Assembly (NCBI GenBank): GCA_003133205.1
Contig: PKWK01000215.1
Span: 1-6,888, forward strand
Origin: Granulicella sp.
GTDB taxonomy: Bacteria > Acidobacteriota > Terriglobia > Terriglobales > Acidobacteriaceae
Direction: 5' to 3'
Length of the DNA: 6,888 bases
Shown here piece after piece: positions 1 to 6,116 of the stretch. The notes under the pieces are model-generated. The model searched no databases and had not been told where the DNA came from. It was given only the letters and a program-made list of their open reading frames with translations. The position numbers and the translations under genes are program-made. Positions within the stretch are counted from its first letter, which is position 1, and each line of letters starts with the position of its first letter.

Positions 1-32
1 GTCTCGGAGAAGTTCGCGAACTTCTCCGAGAC
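1..32. repeat. Perfect 32-bp palindrome at the window edge
   Basis: Bases 1-16 are the exact reverse complement of bases 17-32, with no mismatch and no loop. The centre is TTCGCGAA (bases 13-20) and the outer ends are GTCTCGGAG and CTCCGAGAC. It lies inside the reading frame of the truncated deacetylase and begins exactly at the first base supplied. Either it is a fold-back artefact at a contig end, or a real palindrome inside a coding region. The sequence alone cannot decide. Confidence 0.9.
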
Positions 33-477
33 CGCCGCAATGCTCGTCAAGCGCATCCGCGACTACAAGCCGCAGGTCGTCCTCACCTTCGGCCTCGACG
101 GCGCCATGAACACGCACGCCGACCACACCATGGTGTCGGCCTTCACTACCGCAGCCTTTCACTGGGCTGCATCGCCCAAGCGTTTCCCCGAACTTGGCCC
201 CGTCCACACGGCGCAGCGGCTCTTCTACAACACCACTAACTTCTTCTTCCCCAACCGCCCCGCCCCGCTGCCCGCGCCGTGGACTGTGACCCTCGACGTC
301 CGCCGCGTGCAACACCGCAAGTTCGAAGCGTTTCGCGCACACACCTCGCAGCTTCCGCTGATGGAGAAGTTTCAATCCTTCTTCGAGAAGCGAGTCGGCC
401 AGGAGTTCTACACGCTCGCTGCCACACCGCACCCTCAGGCAGCAGTCCAGGAGACCGACCTCTTCGCCGGCCTCTGA
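1..477 (+). CDS. PIG-L/LmbE family deacetylase, C-terminal part (5' truncated)
   Basis: This is the C-terminal 158 codons of a PIG-L (LmbE-like) zinc-dependent N-deacetylase, a family that removes acetyl groups from GlcNAc-type sugars and related amides. The frame is open from base 1, so the gene starts outside the window and the first in-frame ATG (40) is internal. The segment K-P-Q-V-V-L-T-F-G followed by N-T-H-A-D-H (His-Ala-Asp-His at bases 115-126) is the family's second metal/active-site motif, and the T-M-V-S-x-F-T-T-A-A-F-H-W stretch after it is typical of one bacterial subgroup. The first motif (AHPDDE) would lie upstream and is not visible. No membrane segment or C-terminal extra domain is seen. 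The first 32 bases form a perfect palindrome, so the first few residues may be artefactual; from Asn7 onward the protein fits the family well. The substrate cannot be told from the sequence. A GH27 gene follows on the same strand after 33 bases. Confidence 0.88.
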   Translation, partial: VSEKFANFSETAAMLVKRIRDYKPQVVLTFGLDGAMNTHADHTMVSAFTTAAFHWAASPKRFPELGPVHTAQRLFYNTTNFFFPNRPAPLPAPWTVTLDVRRVQHRKFEAFRAHTSQLPLMEKFQSFFEKRVGQEFYTLAATPHPQAAVQETDLFAGL

Positions 478-503
478 CCCCCGACCACGAACGCCGCTAT
501 AAT
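474..503 (+). promoter_or_regulatory. Predicted sigma70-type promoter of the GH27 gene, giving a leaderless mRNA
   Basis: A perfect TATAAT -10 box lies at 498-503. Eighteen bases upstream, CTGACC at 474-479 matches TTGACA in four of six positions and overlaps the deacetylase stop codon. The ATG at 511 begins seven bases after the -10 box, so normal initiation would start the transcript at or within a base or two of the start codon. In agreement, the 33 bases between the two genes contain no purine-rich Shine-Dalgarno sequence. The -10 match is seen directly; promoter activity is inferred. Confidence 0.6.
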
Positions 504-510
504 TCCTCGC

Positions 511-1884
511 ATGCGCTCTTGCCTCGTGCTGCTTGCTGCTCTCGCGATCTCCGCCCCATCCGTCGCCCAATCCCCTAAGTCTCCGCAGGCCAACTTCGCT
601 GCTCACCCCTACATGGGCTGGAGTTCGTGGAGCCTCATCCGCAGTCACCCCACCGAGGAGAATATCAAGGCCCAGGCCGATGCGCTGCTCGCCGCCAAGC
701 TCAACGACGCCGGTTACCGCTACATCAACATCGACGACGGCTGGTCCGACGGCTTCGACGACCACGGCATCCCCAAGCCAAACCTCACCGCCTTCCCCGA
801 CGGCATGGACGGCATGGCGAAGTACATGCACCAGCACGGCCTGCTGTTCGGCATCTATCTCAACCCTGGCATCACCGACAAACTCTACAAGCAGAACCCG
901 CAGATCGCCGGCACCACAGCCCACATCGCCGACATAACCGACATCACGCAGGCCGGCAGCACACGTCGCAACTCCTACCGCATCGACTTCTCGAAACCTG
1001 CTGCCGCAGCCTACATCCGTTCCCAGGCCGAACAGTTCGATCACTGGGGAGTCGACTTCATCAAGTTCGATTTCGTTGGCCCCGGCGGTGGCAATCTGCC
1101 CGCAGACAATCGCGAGGAACTGCGCCAGTGGCACGCGGCGCTCTCCCACGCCTCGCATCCCATCTGGCTCGAACTATCGAACTACCTCTCCATCGACCAG
1201 GCTCCGCTGTGGCGCGCGACCTCCAACGGCTGGCGCATCGAGAACGACATCGAGTGTTACGCCTGCAACAAAGCCACCGACGCAACCAAGGACAATCTCA
1301 CCCAGTGGTCCAAGGTCGTCGTGCGCTTTGCCGATGTCGTTCGCTGGATTCAGTACGCCGGGCCTGACGGCAAGGGCGGCAGCGGCTGGAACGACCTCGA
1401 CACGCTGGAACTCGGCAATGGCGACAAGGACGGCCTCACGCCCGACGAGCGCCGGTCCATGTTCACGCTATGGACCATCTCCTGCGCGCCGTTGTACCTC
1501 GGCTCCGACCTAACGAAAATGGATCCCGCCGACCTCGCCCTCATCTCGAACCGCGACATCATCGCCATCGATCAGGCCGGCATCCCCGCCCGCCCGCTCG
1601 ACATCCAGCACCTCCGCAACAAGCCGCAGCAGGCCTGGCTCACCACCTTTCCCGACGGCTCCGCAGTCCTCGCGCTCTTCAACCTCGACGCCGCCCCCGC
1701 CGAAATCAAGCTCTCCTGGCGCGAGATCGACGCCCTACGCGACACGCACCTCGCTGGCCCCACACCGCCGCCCACACTCCACGACCTCATCTCCGCCACC
1801 GACATTGCAGCGCAACCCGACGGTCTCACCCTCACGCTAGCCCCCCACGCAAGCCGCGTCTTTCGCATCCCCGCCGCACACTGA
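511..1884 (+). CDS. Exported GH27 alpha-galactosidase
   Basis: This is a complete 457-residue glycoside hydrolase of family 27 (clan GH-D). It should hydrolyse terminal alpha-galactosides, with retention of configuration, outside the cytoplasm. Residues 1-19 are a Sec signal peptide with a likely cut after Ser-Val-Ala. The (beta/alpha)8 barrel begins at Y-M-G-W-S-S-W (34-40). Y-I-N-I-D-D-G-W (71-78) is the hallmark substrate-binding strand. Asp187 in F-I-K-F-D-F fits the nucleophile and Asp246 in W-R-I-E-N-D-I the acid/base. G-W-N-D-L-D-T-L-E-L-G-N-G (292-304) is the conserved GH27 loop. Residues from about 375 form the usual beta-sandwich C-terminal domain (A-V-L-A-L-F-N-L). Glu221 in W-L-E-L may correspond to the glutamate that selects galactose over GalNAc, but alpha-N-acetylgalactosaminidase or beta-L-arabinopyranosidase activity cannot be excluded. 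The start is fixed by the signal peptide. No Shine-Dalgarno is visible, and a TATAAT box ends seven bases upstream. No carbohydrate-binding module is present. Confidence 0.92.
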   Translation: MRSCLVLLAALAISAPSVAQSPKSPQANFAAHPYMGWSSWSLIRSHPTEENIKAQADALLAAKLNDAGYRYINIDDGWSDGFDDHGIPKPNLTAFPDGMDGMAKYMHQHGLLFGIYLNPGITDKLYKQNPQIAGTTAHIADITDITQAGSTRRNSYRIDFSKPAAAAYIRSQAEQFDHWGVDFIKFDFVGPGGGNLPADNREELRQWHAALSHASHPIWLELSNYLSIDQAPLWRATSNGWRIENDIECYACNKATDATKDNLTQWSKVVVRFADVVRWIQYAGPDGKGGSGWNDLDTLELGNGDKDGLTPDERRSMFTLWTISCAPLYLGSDLTKMDPADLALISNRDIIAIDQAGIPARPLDIQHLRNKPQQAWLTTFPDGSAVLALFNLDAAPAEIKLSWREIDALRDTHLAGPTPPPTLHDLISATDIAAQPDGLTLTLAPHASRVFRIPAAH

Positions 1885-1914
1885 CCACTAACCACTGATC
1901 ACTTACCACTCGCC
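1880..1914. repeat. Heptamer tandem repeat ACTNAYC in the convergent gap
   Basis: Four consecutive 7-base units follow the pattern ACT-N-A-Y-C: ACTGACC (1880-1886), ACTAACC (1887-1893), ACTGATC (1894-1900) and ACTTACC (1901-1907). A decayed fifth unit, ACTCGCC (1908-1914), follows. The array begins in the last codons of the GH27 gene, supplies its TGA stop, and ends exactly before the stop of the convergent DUF1800 gene. It therefore fills the whole intergenic space. There is no stem-loop or T-run, so this is not an intrinsic terminator. Confidence 0.75.
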
Positions 1915-4158
1915 TTACCGCACCTGGAACTCCGGCGACCCCATCACCAGCGCGGTCAGCAGATTCAGCATGTCGCTCGGTCCCGTATTCTGCTCGTGCG
2001 CCTGCGCAATCTGCTGGTGGATCAACTGGTTCGTCTGGCTTGAAACTTCGCCGCCGATCAGCGTCGCCTCCAGTACCTTCAGCGCGATCTCGGTGCCCGA
2101 CGGCGTAGCCGCCTTCGCCGCCGGAGCAGTCTCATTCAGCGTCGCCTCAGCGTAGGTCGCAGGCGCAGGCCGCGGTGGTGCCGCACTTGCAACCTGCGGC
2201 GGCAGCGACTGCTCGCTCATCAATCCCAACGCAACCACCTTTGCCGCATCGAACTTCTGATTGGCAAACTTGCTGTTCGTCAACTGATACGCAAAGTTCA
2301 GCCGGTCAACCAGCGCGCTCGTGTTCATCCATTTGTCCGCGGTGATGTAATACCCGGTCGGCGGCAGCGCGAAGTAGAGCGGCATACCCATGTTCCTCAT
2401 CGTGTTGACCAGCGCGCCCGGATTCGAAGGGTCGGTCATCGTGGTCCGGTAGGCCGACGCAAGAAACTCCATCGGCGTCTTCACCTTGTTGCAAAAATAC
2501 TTCTTCGAATTGAACTCCGGACTCGTCACCAACGTCCGCAGCACGGCCTTGATGTCTCCGCCCGATGCGAGGAATGTCTTCGCCATACGGTCCACCAGCG
2601 CCGGTGGCGGATCGTACGCAACGAATCGCTGCGCGATCTTCCAACTGATGAAGTGCGCCGTCTGCGGACTATGCGCGAGCAGATTCAGCGCCTCCAGGCC
2701 TTCCTTCATCCCCGCGTTGCCGGGCGCAGTCGCCAGCGCCTTCTGCTCCGCACCGCCGTCCATCGCCATGTCGTCCATCGCGGGCGCAGCTCTCGCCGCC
2801 AGTTCCGCGTCGATCGCCGATCCACCCTGCACCACGAACGTCTGCCCGCTTCCGATCCTGTGCCCGAGCCAAACCTTAGTCCCCGGCTCATGTTTCTTCG
2901 GATCGAACTGGAACGGCCCCGCCTGGTACGGCCGATCGACAGTCCATCCGGTAAGAATTGCAGACAAATTCGTCACGTCCGCCTGCGTGTATCCGCCATT
3001 CACGCCGACCGTGTGCAACTCCATGATCTCGCGGCCGTAGTTCTCGTTCAGCCCCTTGTTGCCCGGCTTCGACCTCAGGTTCGCGGGATTCACTCCGTTC
3101 GCCAGCGAGTCCGGCCCAATGCTCAGCCAGTTGTCGAGATACACCATCATCGCCGGACTCTGCGCGGTCGCCAGCAGCAGGTCACTAAACTTTCCCAGCG
3201 CGTTCTTGCGGATCGCGTCGCGCTCGTAGCTGGTGGTGTACCACTGGTCCGAATCCTTGGCGATGTAGATGTTGAAGTGATTGAACCAGAAGTCCGTCAT
3301 CACTTCCTGCAACTGCCGCTCGGCCAGGATCGCGCGCACCATCTTCGCCTGCGCCAGCTCCTGCCCAATCTGGTACTGAGCGCCCACGCCCGCAGCCATG
3401 CCCAGAAAGATCTCGCGTTCGCGCGGCGTGAAGTCCGCCATCAGCAGATTCTTCTGGTCGCCACCCACGTTGCTCGTGAACGCAATGCGATCTTCCACCG
3501 GCATCTGGATCAGGGCGGTCATACGCTGGTTCTTTGGCATCGCATAGAGTTCGCCGGCGATCCGCGCCGCCGTGATCTGGCCCTCCTGCTTGTCGGCGGC
3601 CTTCTCCGCGTCGCTCGGCTCCGGAGGCAGGTTGCCGCTGGCGTCGGGCTTGAGGCTAGCCTGCTGCCGCAGCTTCGCAACCTGCACTTCGTACATCGCC
3701 GCCAGCAGCGGGTCGGTCGGCATCGGCTGCTTGCCGTCCGCAACGCGCTGGATCGTACCGCGATCCGGGAACAGTGTCAGCGCCTGTTCGGGCGTCATGT
3801 TCAGTGTGGGGAAATCCGCCAACCGCTTATCCAGTGCCGGATCCTTGATTGCGTCCGGGTTCAGTTGCTGCTCGAACCACTTGTCGACGCCCATCGCCAA
3901 CACGCGATCCACATCGCCCGGCCGCAGTCCAAATGTGAAGCGATCCAGGATCTGCAAGGCGCGCTCGCGCTCGGTCAACGGAACCAGCGGCGCTGCTTTC
4001 GACGCTTCCGGTTTCGGAGTCGCGGCCTTTCCCCTTGCCGCGAATGTTTTCGCCGTCGCCTTCTGCCGCGCATCGGGGGCCGGCGCATCGTCCTGGGCCA
4101 GCAGTGGAATCATCGAGATGAAAATGACGGCAAGGGCGATGGACAGATTTCTGAGCAT
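1915..4158 (-). CDS. Exported DUF1800 domain protein
   Basis: This 747-residue protein belongs to the DUF1800 family (PF08811), large exported bacterial proteins of unknown biochemical function. Residues 1-21 are a signal peptide ending L-L-A-Q, followed by an Ala/Lys/Pro-rich linker to about residue 60. The domain opens with R-A-L-Q-I-L-D-R-F-T-F-G-L-R-P-G (66-81). Family hallmarks follow: D-F-W-F-N-H-F-N (289-296), L-L-A-T-A-Q-S-P-A-M-M-V-Y-L-D (328-342), N-E-N-Y-G-R-E-I-M-E-L-H-T-V-G (371-385), the I-L-T-G-W region (401-405), and the R-T-L-V-T-S-P-E-F motif (541-549), echoed near the C terminus by G-S-P-E-F (740-744). Two low-complexity stretches interrupt it, at about 447-487 (containing M-D-D-M-A-M-D) and 652-688 (Pro/Ala-rich). 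It has 30 methionines. The start is supported by the signal peptide and a GGGGAGAGG purine run upstream. DUF1800 is usually paired with DUF1501; here the downstream neighbour is the convergent GH27 gene and the upstream ones are msrQ and msrP. Confidence 0.9.
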   Translation of the reverse strand: MLRNLSIALAVIFISMIPLLAQDDAPAPDARQKATAKTFAARGKAATPKPEASKAAPLVPLTERERALQILDRFTFGLRPGDVDRVLAMGVDKWFEQQLNPDAIKDPALDKRLADFPTLNMTPEQALTLFPDRGTIQRVADGKQPMPTDPLLAAMYEVQVAKLRQQASLKPDASGNLPPEPSDAEKAADKQEGQITAARIAGELYAMPKNQRMTALIQMPVEDRIAFTSNVGGDQKNLLMADFTPREREIFLGMAAGVGAQYQIGQELAQAKMVRAILAERQLQEVMTDFWFNHFNIYIAKDSDQWYTTSYERDAIRKNALGKFSDLLLATAQSPAMMVYLDNWLSIGPDSLANGVNPANLRSKPGNKGLNENYGREIMELHTVGVNGGYTQADVTNLSAILTGWTVDRPYQAGPFQFDPKKHEPGTKVWLGHRIGSGQTFVVQGGSAIDAELAARAAPAMDDMAMDGGAEQKALATAPGNAGMKEGLEALNLLAHSPQTAHFISWKIAQRFVAYDPPPALVDRMAKTFLASGGDIKAVLRTLVTSPEFNSKKYFCNKVKTPMEFLASAYRTTMTDPSNPGALVNTMRNMGMPLYFALPPTGYYITADKWMNTSALVDRLNFAYQLTNSKFANQKFDAAKVVALGLMSEQSLPPQVASAAPPRPAPATYAEATLNETAPAAKAATPSGTEIALKVLEATLIGGEVSSQTNQLIHQQIAQAHEQNTGPSDMLNLLTALVMGSPEFQVR

Positions 4159-4176
4159 AGGGGAGCCTCTCCCCTA
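4158..4176 (-). promoter_or_regulatory. Hairpin covering the DUF1800 ribosome-binding site and start
   Basis: Read on the minus strand, TAGGGGAG (4176-4169) is followed by an AGG loop and then CTCCCCTA (4165-4158), giving eight perfect pairs with a three-base loop. The last paired base is the A of the ATG. The purine-rich Shine-Dalgarno region (AGGGGAGAGG) lies in the 5' arm and loop, so the folded mRNA would hide the ribosome-binding site and touch the start codon. No T-run follows, so it does not look like a terminator. A regulatory role is inferred. Confidence 0.55.
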
Positions 4177-4227
4177 GCTTAGACCGAGATTGCCGCCACT
4201 AAGTTGCGCGTGCCAGACAACTCCCAG

Positions 4228-4944
4228 TCATCCATTCGCGGCAACGGAGCGTGCCTGGGCAGCCCTGGCACTGCTAACCCGCTTCATCGCACTCCACACA
4301 ATCCGCGCCAGCAACAGCGCGGCCAACACCAGCGTGAACGGGAGCGGCGCGCGCACGCCTTTCTTCACCAGCCACCAATAGTGAATGCACCCAGCCATCG
4401 CCGCCGCATAGACCACGTAATGCAAGCGCCGCCAATTCTTTCCGCCCATCCAACGCATGACAAACGCAGGCGAAGTTACCGCCAGCAGGAAAAGCAGGAA
4501 CCACGCGAACAGCCCCATCTGGATGAACTGCCTTTTTTTCAGATCGCCGAGGACCGTCGGCCACACCAGCTTCCACTGCTCGGTAATTACGCCGACGTGC
4601 CCAGCCCGCAGCCCGGCAACCACTGTCGGGACGTCACATCCCGAAAATAGAAACACATACGTTGCGAGGTGGAGCGTCGCATAGAAGAAGGCGTACAGCC
4701 CCAGCAGGCGCCGGAACTGAATCAGATTCGCGAGCTTCGCGTGAAGCCGTCGCACGGGCGTCACCGCTAACGACGCCAGCAAAAGGAACAGCGTCCAATA
4801 ACCTGTTTGGTGTGTGATCCAGTTGACCGGATCCGCCATTAGGCCTAGCGCACCCGACCAGTATTGCTCGATCAACTTGAGGAAGGGCAGCAGACACACG
4901 ACGTGCACCAGCACCTTCACATATGGAATCCATTTTGTCGGCAT
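4228..4944 (-). CDS. msrQ: MsrQ, haem-binding membrane subunit of the MsrPQ system
   Basis: MsrQ (formerly YedZ) is an inner-membrane b-type haem protein of the ferric-reductase-like superfamily. It passes electrons from the respiratory chain or flavin donors to MsrP for repair of oxidised methionines in the periplasm. The 238-residue product has about six hydrophobic segments. Likely haem ligands are His92 in F-F-Y-A-T-L-H-L, His175 in N-W-R-R-L-H-Y-V-V-Y and His188 in C-I-H-Y-W-W, all in the family pattern. The segments L-L-P-F-L-K-L, T-G-Y-W-T-L, L-A-V-T-P-V-R-R and R-R-L-L-G-L-Y-A-F-F-Y are also characteristic. It is longer than the roughly 211-residue E. coli protein because of an additional segment around residues 100-130, between the His92 helix and the K-K-R-Q-F-I-Q-M-G helix. 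The start lies seven bases after the msrP stop. Its AGGA ribosome-binding sequence (4950-4953) uses two bases of that stop codon, implying translational coupling. Confidence 0.93.
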   Translation of the reverse strand: MPTKWIPYVKVLVHVVCLLPFLKLIEQYWSGALGLMADPVNWITHQTGYWTLFLLLASLAVTPVRRLHAKLANLIQFRRLLGLYAFFYATLHLATYVFLFSGCDVPTVVAGLRAGHVGVITEQWKLVWPTVLGDLKKRQFIQMGLFAWFLLFLLAVTSPAFVMRWMGGKNWRRLHYVVYAAAMAGCIHYWWLVKKGVRAPLPFTLVLAALLLARIVWSAMKRVSSARAAQARSVAANG

Positions 4945-4951
4945 GTCGTTC

Positions 4952-5929
4952 CTAGAAGTTCTTCTTCAGGTCCATTCCGGCGTACATACTCGCCACCTGG
5001 TCGCCGTAGCCGTTGAACATCTGGGTTGGAATCGTCTTCGGAAACGGACTCGAATCGATCCGCCGCTCATGCGCCTGAGACCACCGCGGATGGTCCACGG
5101 TCGGATTCACGTTCGAGTAGAAACCATATTCATTCGACGAGATTTCGTTCCACAGCGTACGCGGCTGCTTGTCGGTGAAGACGATCTTCACAATCGACTT
5201 GCAATTCTTGAACCCATACTTCCACGGGCTCACCACGCGAATCGGCGCGCCGTTCTGGTTCGGAAGCACCTCGCCGTAGCACCCGAAGGTCAGCAGGCAC
5301 AGCGGGTTCATCGCCTCGTCCAGCCGCAGCCCCTCAGAGTAAGGCCAGTCGTAGCCGCCCGGCTTATCCGGCATATCCTTGCTGTCGCTCACCGAGATGA
5401 ATTGCACAAACTTCGCGCTCGGCAGCGGCTCCGCCCACGAGATGAACTCGCCCAGCGAGTAGCCGTCCCACGGAATCACCATCGACCACGCCTCCACGCA
5501 GCGGTGCCGGTAGACGCGGCTCTCGATCGGCCGGTACTTCATGATGGTGTCGACATCGACTGTCTGCTTCTTCTTCACCAAGCCCGACACCTCGACCGTC
5601 CACGGCCGCGTGCGCAACGTGTGCGCATTCTTCGCCGGCTCGCTCTTGTCCGTCCCGAACTCGTAGTAATTGTTGTAGGTCGTCGCCTTCGCAAACGGGG
5701 TCTGCGCATCCGGCACCGTGTACTTCGACGGCACCGTCGTCAGTTTCTGGTCTGCATGCACCGCATCCGGATGCAGCAGCCCGGGCACCTGTTTCAGCGC
5801 CAGCGCACCCACGCCCAGCGCCGCCGCCCCCGTAAGAAAATTCCGCCGATTGAAGAACGCCTCCTTCGGCGTAATCTCCGACGACGCAATGTTTTTCCCA
5901 TCTAGATTTCCGCTGTTCCTGATCAGCAT
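4952..5929 (-). CDS. msrP: MsrP, periplasmic methionine sulfoxide reductase catalytic subunit
   Basis: MsrP (formerly YedY) is a molybdopterin enzyme of the sulfite-oxidase fold that reduces methionine sulfoxide, free or in proteins, in the periplasm, with electrons from MsrQ. With the chosen start it has 325 residues, close to the 334 of E. coli. The twin-arginine signal is N-R-R-N-F-L-T-G-A (27-35), followed by a hydrophobic stretch and a likely cut after A-V-H-A (56-59). Cys144 in [11 protein letters not shown] matches the molybdenum ligand. N-N-Y-Y-E-F-G (86-92), P-N-Q-N-G-A-P-I-R (223-231), P-W-K-Y-G-F-K (235-241) and [12 protein letters not shown] (275-286) are family signatures. An ATG at 5974 would add 15 residues, but the start at 5929 gives the usual M-L-I-R beginning and has GGGAGA eight bases upstream (5938-5943). 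Cys211 and Cys217 are additional cysteines. No regulator gene is adjacent. Confidence 0.95.
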   Translation of the reverse strand: MLIRNSGNLDGKNIASSEITPKEAFFNRRNFLTGAAALGVGALALKQVPGLLHPDAVHADQKLTTVPSKYTVPDAQTPFAKATTYNNYYEFGTDKSEPAKNAHTLRTRPWTVEVSGLVKKKQTVDVDTIMKYRPIESRVYRHRCVEAWSMVIPWDGYSLGEFISWAEPLPSAKFVQFISVSDSKDMPDKPGGYDWPYSEGLRLDEAMNPLCLLTFGCYGEVLPNQNGAPIRVVSPWKYGFKNCKSIVKIVFTDKQPRTLWNEISSNEYGFYSNVNPTVDHPRWSQAHERRIDSSPFPKTIPTQMFNGYGDQVASMYAGMDLKKNF

Positions 5930-6116
5930 ATTGTTCGTCTCCCGCGCTGGCCATCGAGGCCAGGGCAGCACCACCGGGCCCAGTTGTTAGACTACCTAAA
6001 TACGCAACAGGGTTCATTCTGGATGCAAAGTTTGGTGCTGGTGCAACTCAATTCTCAAAAGGAGTAGCCCATCCAGCCCGACTGCGGGACAATTGGAGCA
6101 GGAAGGGGTAACTGGC
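5930..6116. other. Divergent spacer between msrP and the small orphan gene
   Basis: This 187-base spacer must contain the 5' signals of both flanking genes. Toward msrP it holds the GGGAGA ribosome-binding site (5938-5943) and the small inverted repeat at 5947-5963. Toward the small gene it holds the GGAAGGGG ribosome-binding site (6101-6108). A weak promoter candidate on the plus strand is TTGGTG (6032-6037), 17 bases, then TCAAAA (6055-6060). No convincing msrP promoter was found, although the AT-richer part around 5985-6060 is where one would be expected. No binding site for a known regulator is recognised. Confidence 0.5.
5947..5963 (-). repeat. Small inverted repeat in the msrP leader
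   Basis: CTGGCC (5947-5952) and GGCCAG (5958-5963) form six perfect pairs around a five-base loop, just upstream of the msrP ribosome-binding site. In the msrP mRNA it would fold as a short GC-rich hairpin. It has no T-run. It could be a leader structure or chance in GC-rich DNA. Confidence 0.35.

Noticed and set aside
627..1367. A 246-codon second frame inside the GH27 gene
   Set aside because: The product is a low-complexity Arg/His/Pro-rich string typical of off-frame reading of high-GC genes. The GH27 frame carries all the catalytic motifs.
1408..1455. EF-hand-like loop (N-G-D-K-D-G-L-T-P-D-E) in the GH27 protein
   Set aside because: The spacing does not fit a full 12-residue calcium loop. 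The segment is the variable part of the conserved GH27 W-N-D-x-D...G-N-G loop and needs no separate explanation.
4158..4176. Reading the 8-pair hairpin as an intrinsic terminator for msrQ
   Set aside because: There is no T-run on either side. It lies over the next gene's start codon, not just after the msrQ stop, so translational masking explains it better.
2653..4182. A 509-codon open frame on the plus strand opposite the DUF1800 gene
   Set aside because: It is an antisense shadow in GC-rich DNA. Its product is Arg/His/Gln-rich with no family motif, while the minus strand encodes a clear DUF1800 protein with a signal peptide.
4814..5905. A 363-codon open frame on the plus strand opposite msrP
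   Set aside because: It is also an antisense shadow, very Arg/His-rich with no recognisable domain. It overlaps the strongly supported msrP and the msrP-msrQ junction.
5985..6035. Possible -35/-10 boxes for msrP (TTGCAT, TTGCGT, TAGTCT combinations)
   Set aside because: No pair gives acceptable matches at 16-18 base spacing, so no msrP promoter is called.
6093..6116. TTG start adding eight residues to the small gene
   Set aside because: The ATG at 6117 has a better-placed ribosome-binding site (GGAAGGGG, eight bases away), which lies inside the region the TTG would make coding.
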